Below are positions 1 to 6,986 of a stretch of DNA of 40,629 nt, piece after piece. The notes beneath the pieces were generated by a model. That model was given only the letters and a program-made list of their open reading frames with translations, had not been told where the DNA came from and did no database searches. The stretch's first letter is position 1. Each line of letters begins with the position of its first letter. A program made the position numbers and the translations under genes. Source of the DNA: Pseudobdellovibrionaceae bacterium (lineage in GTDB: Bacteria; Bdellovibrionota; Bdellovibrionia; Bdellovibrionales; UBA1609); the NCBI GenBank assembly GCA_030591685.1, contig JAUVAX010000019.1, positions 1 to 40,629 of the forward strand. Direction: 5' to 3'.

Positions 1-789
1 AGCCGAAAGCCCAAGCTCAGACCCTCCCATCATCGTAGGTAAAATGAGAAGGCTAGAGCCCTCAATTTGCACCATTGGTTCATTAGAGTTTTTTAACTGT
101 ATAACTATTCGAGCAATTTTACTGCCCGACTCTTGGTAAGCATTCACACCATTAAATGCAGAGTTTCTAAAGTCTTTTGTAATTAATGGCCTTTTGGCCT
201 CTTCAGGCAAATTTGCATTGGCGATCTCTACAACGAACTGATTGGTCTGAGCATTTAAGCGCGTTTGATAAACGGGCTCACCTGAAGTTTTAATAACGAC
301 AGTCCCCCCAGATTTGTTACTTTCATAAGTGATTTTATTTACATCTATCGGCTCAGCCGTTGCAAATCCCTCGGGAGCCTCAGCACCCATTTCTTCATCC
401 GGCGCCTCCACATCTAACGGGGCCTCGTCCTCAACAGCAGCCTGTTGATCAGACTCTTCCTGAAACGGATCCGCTTGGTCATCAAGCCCTTCATCTTCAA
501 CAGTGGACTCCTCCTCGGCTAATTCATCCTCATCACCTTCAGTTATTTCATCTTCAAAGGAGTCTTCATCTCCTTCCTCGGCTAACTCATCTTCGTCGGA
601 CTCAGAGTCATCATCAAAAGAGCCCTCATCGTTGCTGGCATCGCTCTCTGAGTCTTCACCTTCTCCCCAGTCTTCGTCCGCCAATAACTGGTTTAACTCT
701 GTATCTTCTGGTTTTTCATTAGATGCACAGTTCACAAAAACCGCACAAAGCATAAACACCGTCAGTGCTCTTATAAGATATCGATTCAT
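1..789 (-). CDS. pilQ: PilQ-like type IV pilus secretin, N-terminal part (runs off left edge)
   Basis: The gene starts with ATG at 787-789, overlapping the pilP stop as ATGA, and stays open for 263 codons to the window edge. The product begins with a hydrophobic signal segment (residues 1-20) followed by Cys21 in the context VNCAS, which could be a non-canonical lipobox. Residues 24 to about 140 are extremely rich in Asp, Glu and Ser, with DEDELAEE occurring twice. Residues about 146-250 (from IDVNKITYES) look like an AMIN domain, the peptidoglycan-binding module at the N-terminus of PilQ secretins. Identity rests on this domain and on being the last gene of pilMNOPQ. The secretin pore domain would lie outside the window. 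PilQ is the outer-membrane channel through which the pilus fibre passes. The long acidic linker is unusual. Composition bias makes plus-strand reading frames across it look open, but these are shadows. Confidence 0.85.
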   Translation of the reverse strand, partial: MNRYLIRALTVFMLCAVFVNCASNEKPEDTELNQLLADEDWGEGEDSESDASNDEGSFDDDSESDEDELAEEGDEDSFEDEITEGDEDELAEEESTVEDEGLDDQADPFQEESDQQAAVEDEAPLDVEAPDEEMGAEAPEGFATAEPIDVNKITYESNKSGGTVVIKTSGEPVYQTRLNAQTNQFVVEIANANLPEEAKRPLITKDFRNSAFNGVNAYQESGSKIARIVIQLKNSNEPMVQIEGSSLLILPTMMGGSELGLSA

Positions 790-1391
790 CCTCGACCCTC
801 TTTGTCTTTATTAGTTGCTAATCTCATAACCTTTGTTGAGTAAATGAGTTCACCGTTTTTCTCTGTTGTTTCAACAACGATAATCTCACCCTCTCTAATC
901 ACAGCAATATATCCTTGATTTCGACCTATTCTCTCATCTTTACCAAGCACATGAACTTTTTTAGTGGGGTCTAAAAACATGGCCCTAGGGTTTTTAACAT
1001 TCCACACTATTCCAATTAATTTAATTTCATTAAGATCATACCTTTCTAGGGGCAATAACGGTCGAGGCTGCGCCCCATGAGCTGCGTCAAGAGAGGCCTC
1101 ATCACCAATTCTAACAAATGGGTCTCTCCGGCCTATTGGATCGTAGTTATAGGGCTCTAAAAATAATATGTAGTCATCTTCTTGTACTCCCGTAACCTGC
1201 AATCCAATTTCTTTAATTGTTCCCTCATCATTATTTATTTTACTAGACCTAATTTTAGCATCTAGGTCTTCAGCTGGTTGAGAAAATGAGGGCTGGATTA
1301 AATAAGTCGACACATAAAACGCAGCGCCAACACTTCCAAAGCCTACAAGTGCGTATACTAATAATAATTTATATGAAGCCACCACATTCAT
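786..1391 (-). CDS. pilP: PilP, type IV pilus alignment-complex protein
   Basis: PilP links the inner-membrane PilN/PilO complex to the PilQ secretin in the periplasm. The 201-residue product has an N-terminal transmembrane or signal segment (about residues 8-30), a low-complexity linker, and the family core: a GRRDPFVRI segment, LERYDLNEIKLIGIV, and a C-terminal beta domain with GRNQGYIAVIREGEIIVVE. Most PilP proteins are lipoproteins, but no cysteine follows the signal segment here (the protein contains no Cys), so it is probably held by an uncleaved helix. The start ATG overlaps the pilO stop as ATGA, and the stop overlaps the pilQ start in the same way. Position between pilO and pilQ supports the call. 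Confidence 0.88.
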   Translation of the reverse strand: MNVVASYKLLLVYALVGFGSVGAAFYVSTYLIQPSFSQPAEDLDAKIRSSKINNDEGTIKEIGLQVTGVQEDDYILFLEPYNYDPIGRRDPFVRIGDEASLDAAHGAQPRPLLPLERYDLNEIKLIGIVWNVKNPRAMFLDPTKKVHVLGKDERIGRNQGYIAVIREGEIIVVETTEKNGELIYSTKVMRLATNKDKEGRG

Positions 1392-1975
1392 CGCCGCAAA
1401 CCGCCTGACTTATCTTTTATGTACCTATAACCAATAAATGTTCCTGAAAAACTGACAGCTGAGGGCTCTCCTTTAATTTTTGCCCCTACAGTAGACAAAG
1501 TCATTTTATCCATCACAATAACTTTATTAATTTTAGTTAAATTCGAGAGAAATAAAATAATTTGAGAATAAGCACCCTTAAGGCGTACAGTAACTTTTAT
1601 TTCTTCATAAAAACTAAACTTTTCACCCCCCCCTACACTTTTTAACGAGGTCACTTCAGCTCCCACACTTCTAGCTTCAGTAGAAATAATTTTTTGCTGA
1701 TCATTTACATTAAATTTTTCGGGTATATATTGAAGTAATTTATCAAACTTAGCCCCTAGTTTATTCATTGTGACTATGAACCCTTGAATCTCTCGGATTT
1801 CTTTTTTTAATTTAATAATTTCGGTTGTATTTTTTTGTACCTGAACATTCAGGTTTTCTATTTGGTTCTCTTTTATAGAGCCATCGTCATACATAGTGAC
1901 ATAAAAAATAGCGCCCAATATAATGCTATATAAAAATGCTTTTGAATTATCTAGTCTTTCCAAAAACTCTGTCAA
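1388..1975 (-). CDS. pilO: PilO, type IV pilus inner-membrane assembly protein
   Basis: The 195-residue bitopic protein has a short cytoplasmic tail, one transmembrane helix (about residues 13-28), a coiled-coil stretch (about 35-70), and a periplasmic ferredoxin-like domain (about 85-190). This is the PilO layout. PilO pairs with PilN through the coiled coil and connects to PilP. The start is TTG at 1973-1975, overlapping the pilN TGA as TTGA. The next in-frame Met lies inside the membrane helix, so the TTG is the sensible start. Overlap with pilN and pilP implies coupled translation. Sequence similarity in this family is low, so the call leans on architecture and gene order. Confidence 0.85.
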   Translation of the reverse strand: MTEFLERLDNSKAFLYSIILGAIFYVTMYDDGSIKENQIENLNVQVQKNTTEIIKLKKEIREIQGFIVTMNKLGAKFDKLLQYIPEKFNVNDQQKIISTEARSVGAEVTSLKSVGGGEKFSFYEEIKVTVRLKGAYSQIILFLSNLTKINKVIVMDKMTLSTVGAKIKGEPSAVSFSGTFIGYRYIKDKSGGLRR

Positions 1976-2580
1976 TCTAAGCTCCCCATAACTGATGAAA
2001 CCTCAAAGGCATTCACGGTTCCCTTTCCTTGACCACTCACCTTCTCTGCTTTCAATAAAATAACAGTTTTAAAATACTGGCTCTTATCAAGGTTTTTTAC
2101 GAAAACATCTAATTCTTTATCGTTTATGGCCCCCCCCTTGAGAACAACACTTGTGCCATCATATGTGATTTTATTTAGCCACACACCATCTGGGATGTTG
2201 TCTTGTAAAAAGTCTAGTGCCTTTAGTTCCTTAAGACGTTTTTTTGATAAAGAATCCAGAAGATTTAATTTTTCATTTAATTTTTTTATTTCGTTCTGTA
2301 ACTCACTTGATTTTCCGGCCTCGACCCTCAGCTTAGTAATGTCAGCGGCCCCTCTAGAGATTTTTGCATTTTTTTGACGAATAACATCATCTAAGTTTCC
2401 AATATTATACACTTGATAGCCATATAAACATCCTGAGACCAATAAGATGAGCACAACTTTAACAATAGTTTCTGATTCGTCTGAAAAACCATTCGACGAA
2501 TTATCCGACAAGGAGACCCCGTGTCCGACCTCTAATGATTCAGTGCTTACATGATTAGTGAGTAAATTCGTTTTTATCAT
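1972..2580 (-). CDS. pilN: PilN, type IV pilus inner-membrane assembly protein
   Basis: PilN connects the cytoplasmic PilM ring to the periplasmic PilO/PilP complex. The 202-residue protein starts with IKTNLL, matching the conserved Asn-Leu-Leu motif by which the PilN tail docks on PilM, although the usual following Pro is a Thr. The cytoplasmic tail (about 38 residues) is longer than usual and Ser/Asn-rich. A transmembrane helix follows (about 39-58), then a coiled coil (65-120) and a periplasmic alpha/beta domain containing FLQDNIPDGVWLNKITYDG, which is typical of PilN. The ATG overlaps the pilM TGA and the stop overlaps the pilO start. Confidence 0.88.
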   Translation of the reverse strand: MIKTNLLTNHVSTESLEVGHGVSLSDNSSNGFSDESETIVKVVLILLVSGCLYGYQVYNIGNLDDVIRQKNAKISRGAADITKLRVEAGKSSELQNEIKKLNEKLNLLDSLSKKRLKELKALDFLQDNIPDGVWLNKITYDGTSVVLKGGAINDKELDVFVKNLDKSQYFKTVILLKAEKVSGQGKGTVNAFEVSSVMGSLD

Positions 2581-3629
2581 GCATCACCGGCCTTTCTCAA
2601 GCCTAAGCCTAAAGCCACTGAAATAAAATCACCGTATTGACTCTTAAAATCAACACCTAGTGATTTACTCACCTTTATATTCAAAAGCGGATTGAAAACT
2701 TCAATTTCAAGCTGTAGTTCTTGAGACAACGCCTCCACTATACCTGGAGTTCGACTGCCTCCGCCGGTTACATAAACTTTAGAAATATTTACGCCTGGAG
2801 TTGTGTTTAAAAAAAACTCCATGCTGCCCTGAATTTCATTACAAAATGTTTCATGAGCGGATTCAATGACCTGACCTAGCTCTTCGGGCATAGATGTATT
2901 ATATGCCGCACTTAATTTTAAAGCCTCTGCTTCATCGTAGCTCATATTCATCGATTTTTGAATTTCAGAAGAGTAAAGATCTCCTCCTACTGAAATATCA
3001 CGACAAAACAGAGTGTCACTTCCGTTAATGACAATGAAGTTTGTGTACTGAGCTCCAATATTTAAAACAACAGTTGGTTCTTTTGGCTTGCCAAGGTTGT
3101 ACTCAAAACAATTAGCCAGCGCAATTCCGTTTACATCTACGATTGAACAGGTTTGACCACTGGACTCAATAATTTCAATGTATTTCATTATTTGATCACG
3201 CCGGGCGGCTATTAATAATATATCCATGGAGTCTTCATCTTCATTGGTGGTACTTAGAAAATGAAAGTCTAGATTTACATCAGAAATTTCAAAGGGGATA
3301 TACTGTTCAGCCTCCCACTTAATTTGCTCTGCAGCGAGTTTTTTATCCATTTTTGGAATACTAATTTTTTTAACGATGACTGAAGGTCCCCACAGGCCCG
3401 TTGCCGTTTGTTTAACTTTAGTCTTAGCCTCTTCACAAACAAAGCGCACAGCCTCAGCTATAGGAAGCACATCTATAATTTCACCACCAGCAATCCCTGT
3501 TTTTGGCGTTTCAACCATAGCAAAATGAGAGAGATGTGCCGTTCGACCAGAGACGTACAGTTCAGCCAGCTTGATAGAGCTAGTTCCTATATCTAATCCA
3601 ACAATTTTCTTAGACTTAAATAGTACCAT
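2577..3629 (-). CDS. pilM: PilM, actin-like ATPase of the type IV pilus machine
   Basis: PilM is a cytoplasmic FtsA/actin-fold protein that binds the PilN tail and helps assemble the pilus platform. The 350-residue product shows the phosphate-1 loop VGLDIGTSSIKLAEL (residues 10-24), a second nucleotide-binding strand NIGAQYTNFIVINGSD (about 190-205), and the adenosine loop VYVTGGGSRTPGI (about 286-298). Length is normal for the family. The ATG at 3629 is preceded by AAGGGCCAGG. It is the first gene of the pilMNOPQ unit, with a good promoter about 100 bases upstream, beside the 3' end of pilD. Confidence 0.93.
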   Translation of the reverse strand: MVLFKSKKIVGLDIGTSSIKLAELYVSGRTAHLSHFAMVETPKTGIAGGEIIDVLPIAEAVRFVCEEAKTKVKQTATGLWGPSVIVKKISIPKMDKKLAAEQIKWEAEQYIPFEISDVNLDFHFLSTTNEDEDSMDILLIAARRDQIMKYIEIIESSGQTCSIVDVNGIALANCFEYNLGKPKEPTVVLNIGAQYTNFIVINGSDTLFCRDISVGGDLYSSEIQKSMNMSYDEAEALKLSAAYNTSMPEELGQVIESAHETFCNEIQGSMEFFLNTTPGVNISKVYVTGGGSRTPGIVEALSQELQLEIEVFNPLLNIKVSKSLGVDFKSQYGDFISVALGLGLRKAGDA

Positions 3630-3729
3630 CCTGGCCCTTATTAGATGTTTAACTCGAGTACCGCTTAACCCCTCTTTAGCCGCTAACCTAGCAGTACTAC
3701 TTAAGGATAGGAAAAACTTTCCTTATTAA

Positions 3730-3758
3730 ATTAAATCGAACACTTACAGACTTGTCAA
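3730..3758 (-). promoter_or_regulatory. sigma70-type promoter for pilMNOPQ
   Basis: On the minus strand TTGACA (3758-3753) is followed after exactly 17 bases by TTTAAT (3735-3730). The -35 is a perfect consensus and the -10 matches 5 of 6 positions. Transcription would start near 3722, leaving a leader of roughly 90 bases before pilM. A small hairpin (AGGAAA, loop, TTTCCT, 3707-3721) lies at the very start of that leader. The -35 box overlaps the last codons of pilD. Confidence 0.6.
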
Positions 3759-4570
3759 TGTGCTTGAGTCAGGCTTGGAATGAATAAATCCATGTACCAC
3801 TGAGCCAGCTCTTGCCCCCAAAATATATACAATAATGCGGCAAGGGCTAAATAAGGGCCAAAGGGTATTGTTGAACGCATTCCGGCCTTGTTTTTCAAGG
3901 CCACAAACACTCCAAATACAGTGCCAATAATAGATGAAACAAGTATGACAAACGGGACCGAAGTCCAGCCTAAAATAGCCCCAATCCAGGCGAGAAGTTT
4001 GATATCCCCACCCCCCATGCCCTCTTCCTTTCTAATCAAATAGTAAATATAAGCCACTGCCCATAAAAAACCACCGCCAAACAGGACTCCCCAAACAGCC
4101 GGCATGAGTTCGCGGGCGGGGTTCAAAATGCCCCCCAAAAGCCCAAGAACAACTCCTGAGAGCGTAAAACTATCAGGCAAAATCATATGGTCTAAATCTA
4201 TAAAACTCACCACGACCAAGCCAAAGCTAAAAATTAAATACTCTAATAAAAGCCATGACCATCCTACTTTCAAATACATTCCACAAAACAAAGCGCCCAT
4301 AAGCAGTTCGACTAAGGGGTAACGCCAGTGAATTTTAGCTTTACAGTTTCTACATTTTGCACCTAATAAAACCCATGAAATAACGGGGATAAGGTCAAAC
4401 CAACGGATACTTTTTTCGCACTTTGGACACTTGCTTCTTGGTTTCACTACGCTCATATTTTTAGGTAGCCTAAGAATAATCACATTCGCAAAACTTCCAA
4501 ACAACAAACCATAACAAAACAGTAATACCGATGTGAACACAACAGAATCAAAAACTGAGAGGTCAGCCAA
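3755..4570 (-). CDS. pilD: PilD prepilin peptidase / N-methyltransferase
   Basis: This membrane aspartyl protease cleaves the leader of type IV prepilins (and pseudopilins) and methylates the new N-terminus. The 271-residue protein has the N-terminal methyltransferase-type domain with the zinc-type motif CPKC (Cys48, Cys51) and CRNC (Cys73, Cys76), and about eight membrane helices. Both catalytic aspartates are present: Asp125 in SFIDLDHMILPD and Asp189 in GGGDIK. Length is normal. The start is TTG at 4568-4570, supported by AAGGAG eight bases upstream. It overlaps the preceding ABC permease gene by eight bases, so it is probably co-transcribed with the exporter and only adjacent to pilM. Confidence 0.95.
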   Translation of the reverse strand: MADLSVFDSVVFTSVLLFCYGLLFGSFANVIILRLPKNMSVVKPRSKCPKCEKSIRWFDLIPVISWVLLGAKCRNCKAKIHWRYPLVELLMGALFCGMYLKVGWSWLLLEYLIFSFGLVVVSFIDLDHMILPDSFTLSGVVLGLLGGILNPARELMPAVWGVLFGGGFLWAVAYIYYLIRKEEGMGGGDIKLLAWIGAILGWTSVPFVILVSSIIGTVFGVFVALKNKAGMRSTIPFGPYLALAALLYIFWGQELAQWYMDLFIPSLTQAH

Positions 4571-5330
4571 AATCTTTTCTCCTTAATACTAAAGCCGTTA
4601 AAGTTACTAAAAAACTAAACCATGCCAATGAGTATATGGATGCCGATAAAATTTCGGTAATAAAAATATCATCATTGTATAAAAATAAACTTCTCCAGTT
4701 AAATTTTTCTAGATTGGGAAAAATAATATTAATGATATTTGCAAACCCCATAAAAAATTCAGATTCACTTTTAGAGGCAAAAAATTTTAAATCCCCCAGC
4801 CAGTGGCCTATTAAAAAAACTCCCCCAGTAAAACAAACCACCATGATGGGCCTAGAGAAACTACTAAAAAAAAGGCTTAATCCTAATAGCAAAAAAGATT
4901 CCAAAAAAATGCCATATAAGCCGACTAAAAACAGGTACGTCACCTCAAGCCCTAAGCCATTAAAAATTAATAACATCACTCCGGCCAGGCCCGTAATCAC
5001 AACTGTAATAACAGCTGCAAGGCCCAGTGATTTGCCAATTAAAAACTGAACCCTTGTTAGCGGACGAACCAAAATAGTTAAAATTGTCTTTTTGTCTATT
5101 TCTTTTGACACGAGTGTGCTACCTACAAAAATAGCCAAAAAAACGGCACTTATGTGAGCCCCTGTAAATCCGAAGTTTGCTGATATTCGCGCTTGCTCTG
5201 AAAACGTCAACTGGCCCAGGACAAGGCTTACGCCCACTAAACCGAGAGCAAAAACAATAAGTCCATATAAAATACGATCCCTTATGATTTCTCTAAATGT
5301 ATTTCGGGCAATTAATAATATTACATTCAC
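4563..5330 (-). CDS. ABC-2 type transporter permease
   Basis: The 255-residue protein is the membrane partner of the ATPase encoded immediately upstream. It shows about six hydrophobic helices (near residues 20-40, 58-72, 100-125, 130-155, 160-178, 228-250) and the characteristic sequence GSTLVSKEIDKKTILTILVR after the second helix, typical of ABC-2 permeases in the NatB/Gld-like group. The start is GTG (5328-5330), overlapping the ATPase TGA as GTGA. Substrate is not predictable. In relatives this pair exports lipids, sodium or peptides, or works in gliding (GldF-like) or envelope processes. The overlap with pilD suggests an envelope role, but that is inference. Confidence 0.8.
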   Translation of the reverse strand: MNVILLIARNTFREIIRDRILYGLIVFALGLVGVSLVLGQLTFSEQARISANFGFTGAHISAVFLAIFVGSTLVSKEIDKKTILTILVRPLTRVQFLIGKSLGLAAVITVVITGLAGVMLLIFNGLGLEVTYLFLVGLYGIFLESFLLLGLSLFFSSFSRPIMVVCFTGGVFLIGHWLGDLKFFASKSESEFFMGFANIINIIFPNLEKFNWRSLFLYNDDIFITEILSASIYSLAWFSFLVTLTALVLRRKDFG

Positions 5331-6211
5331 GACTTCGCCCCCTTCATGGCCATAGATATAAAGGCTTGCTCCAGGCTTATCAATTCAGGTTCGACGGATA
5401 ATATTTCAAATTTTTCTTTAAGAAGGGCGGACAGCTTTATTGTTAACTCAGCCCCTGCTTTAACCATTTCAATGTTTTTAGCCCCTGCTTTTTGGTAAGT
5501 GATTTTCAACTGAGAATTCATTTTACTTATTAACTGCTCTGTTTTACCTTCAAAAATCACAACCCCATCTTTTAAAATAACTAAGTTTTCACAAAGCTTT
5601 TCAGTGTCATAAAGTAAATGACTACTAAAAAAAATAGCCGTGCCCTCCCTAGCTGTTTCATTGATCAGTTCACTTAAGTAGTACCGACCATCGGGGTCAA
5701 GGCCGGCCATGGGCTCATCTAATACAATAAATTCGGGCCTGTGCACAAGGGCCTGAGCTATGCCAATTTTTTGCAACATGCCCTTTGAGTACTCTCGAAG
5801 AGTTTTATTTTTAGAGTCGTATAAATCTACTTTTTTTAACAAAAAATCGATTCTTTGTTTTAAATCTAATCTTTTTTTAAATTTCCCTGAAATATCCCCG
5901 TAAAATTTTAAAAATTCTTCACCGGTTAAATAATCATAAAAATAAGGTCTTTCTGGTAAAAAGCCAATTCGTGATTTAGTTTCTGAGGTTAAAGACTGAC
6001 CGTTAAAATAATTAATTTGCCCTGAATCCGGAAAGGCGAGACCTAGAATACACTTCATAGTGGTGGTTTTACCAGCACCATTGCCCCCTAAAAACCCAGT
6101 AATCGTACTGGGCTGAAGTGTAAAACTCACACCCTTTAATACAGTTTGTTTTTTAGGTATAAAGCCCTTTTTATAGGATTTTACTAAGTTTTGTACCTGA
6201 ATAATTGACAC
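5327..6211 (-). CDS. ABC transporter ATP-binding protein
   Basis: The soluble ATPase of the exporter has Walker A GGNGAGKTTT, the ABC signature YSKGMLQKIGIAQAL, and Walker B FIVLDEPMAGLD followed by the switch His in FFSSHLL. A C-terminal extension of about 80 residues follows, as in ABC-2 exporters of the CcmA/NatA type. The frame is open to a TTG at 6220, but that codon sits one base from GAGGGGG. The in-frame GTG at 6209-6211 lies ten bases from this Shine-Dalgarno sequence and is preferred. This gives about 294 residues starting MSIIQVQNLVKSYKKG. It overlaps the permease gene by four bases. Confidence 0.88.
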   Translation of the reverse strand: MSIIQVQNLVKSYKKGFIPKKQTVLKGVSFTLQPSTITGFLGGNGAGKTTTMKCILGLAFPDSGQINYFNGQSLTSETKSRIGFLPERPYFYDYLTGEEFLKFYGDISGKFKKRLDLKQRIDFLLKKVDLYDSKNKTLREYSKGMLQKIGIAQALVHRPEFIVLDEPMAGLDPDGRYYLSELINETAREGTAIFFSSHLLYDTEKLCENLVILKDGVVIFEGKTEQLISKMNSQLKITYQKAGAKNIEMVKAGAELTIKLSALLKEKFEILSVEPELISLEQAFISMAMKGAKS

Positions 6212-6402
6212 TGGCCTCAAGCCCCCTCTTTAGCTTTTGTATGATTTCAACATAAAAAACAAAGGCAGGTCAATTTGTTCGTGCCCGTGGCAAAAGAATA
6301 GACCTCCGGAGGCGCAAGTACTTTAAATACTAAAATTTTAAACACGCATGGGGAGTTTAGTGACGCTTTAAGCTTAAGCCTAATGGGATTTGTGGATCTA
6401 AG

Positions 6403-6432
6403 AAACCCTTACTCTAGGGCTAATAAGGGTTT
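6403..6432. terminator. candidate (bidirectional) terminator downstream of nuoI
   Basis: A 9-bp perfect inverted repeat (aaaccctta / taagggttt) with a 12-base loop lies 30 bases beyond the nuoI stop. The run of six T follows the stem on the plus strand. On the minus strand, the direction of nuo transcription, only TTTCTT follows. It may end nuo transcription weakly and plus-strand transcription strongly. The rest of 6212-6461 holds no gene. It contains two 10-bp palindromes (CCTCCGGAGG at 6303-6312, TTAAGCTTAA at 6368-6377) and presumably the promoter of the ABC unit, which I could not place. Confidence 0.45.
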
Positions 6433-6461
6433 TTTACGAATCTCTTTAGAAAAGCTACTCT

Positions 6462-6986
6462 TTATATCCCCGCGTGATGGCGCTCTTCATCATCAACACG
6501 AGAGAGCACACCACCTTTTAGATTCGCACGGTAAGCTAACTTTTGAATATCATAATGAAAATCTTGATGCCCGAGGCCAGGAGTTTGCCACTCCGGACCC
6601 ATGCGAATAGCATCTACAGGGCAGGCCTCTTCGCAAAACCCACAAAAAACACATCTCAAGATATCGATTTCATAAGAGATGGGATATTTCTCTACAGTGG
6701 GGTCCTCATGCTCGGCCGCTGCAATTGTAATACAGTTTGCCGGACAATTTGTGGCACACAACATACACGCCGTGCACCTCACCGAACCGTCTTTTTTAAC
6801 CGTTAATACGTGGTTGCCCTTAAACCGGGGCCCATACTCGTATTTTTCTTCGGGGTAATTTACCGTTGGCATTTTGTCTTTATTAAAAATATTGATCACC
6901 ATAGTTTTTAAAGTAAACCATAGGCCGCTGAATATACCAATGAGGTACCAGTTAGCTTTCCAATCAGGCTTTTTAACAATACTCAT
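6462..6986 (-). CDS. nuoI: NuoI, complex I 2x[4Fe-4S] ferredoxin-like subunit
   Basis: NuoI carries clusters N6a and N6b and passes electrons to NuoB in NADH:quinone oxidoreductase. The 174-residue protein has an amphipathic N-terminus (about 1-35) that would lie against the membrane. Two ferredoxin motifs follow: Cys71-x2-Cys74-x2-Cys77-x3-Cys81 (CTACMLCATNC) and Cys112-x2-Cys115-x2-Cys118-x3-Cys122 (CVFCGFCEEAC). Its ATG shares a base with the nuoG stop (TAATG). It is the last gene of the operon; nuoH, which usually sits between nuoG and nuoI, is absent. Confidence 0.95.
   Translation of the reverse strand: MSIVKKPDWKANWYLIGIFSGLWFTLKTMVINIFNKDKMPTVNYPEEKYEYGPRFKGNHVLTVKKDGSVRCTACMLCATNCPANCITIAAAEHEDPTVEKYPISYEIDILRCVFCGFCEEACPVDAIRMGPEWQTPGLGHQDFHYDIQKLAYRANLKGGVLSRVDDEERHHAGI

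Noticed and set aside
360-814. Plus-strand reading frames with Ser/Pro/His-rich products
   Set aside because: They are the opposite-strand shadow of the acidic repeat region of pilQ, and the minus-strand frame is open through the whole region with AMIN-like sequence.
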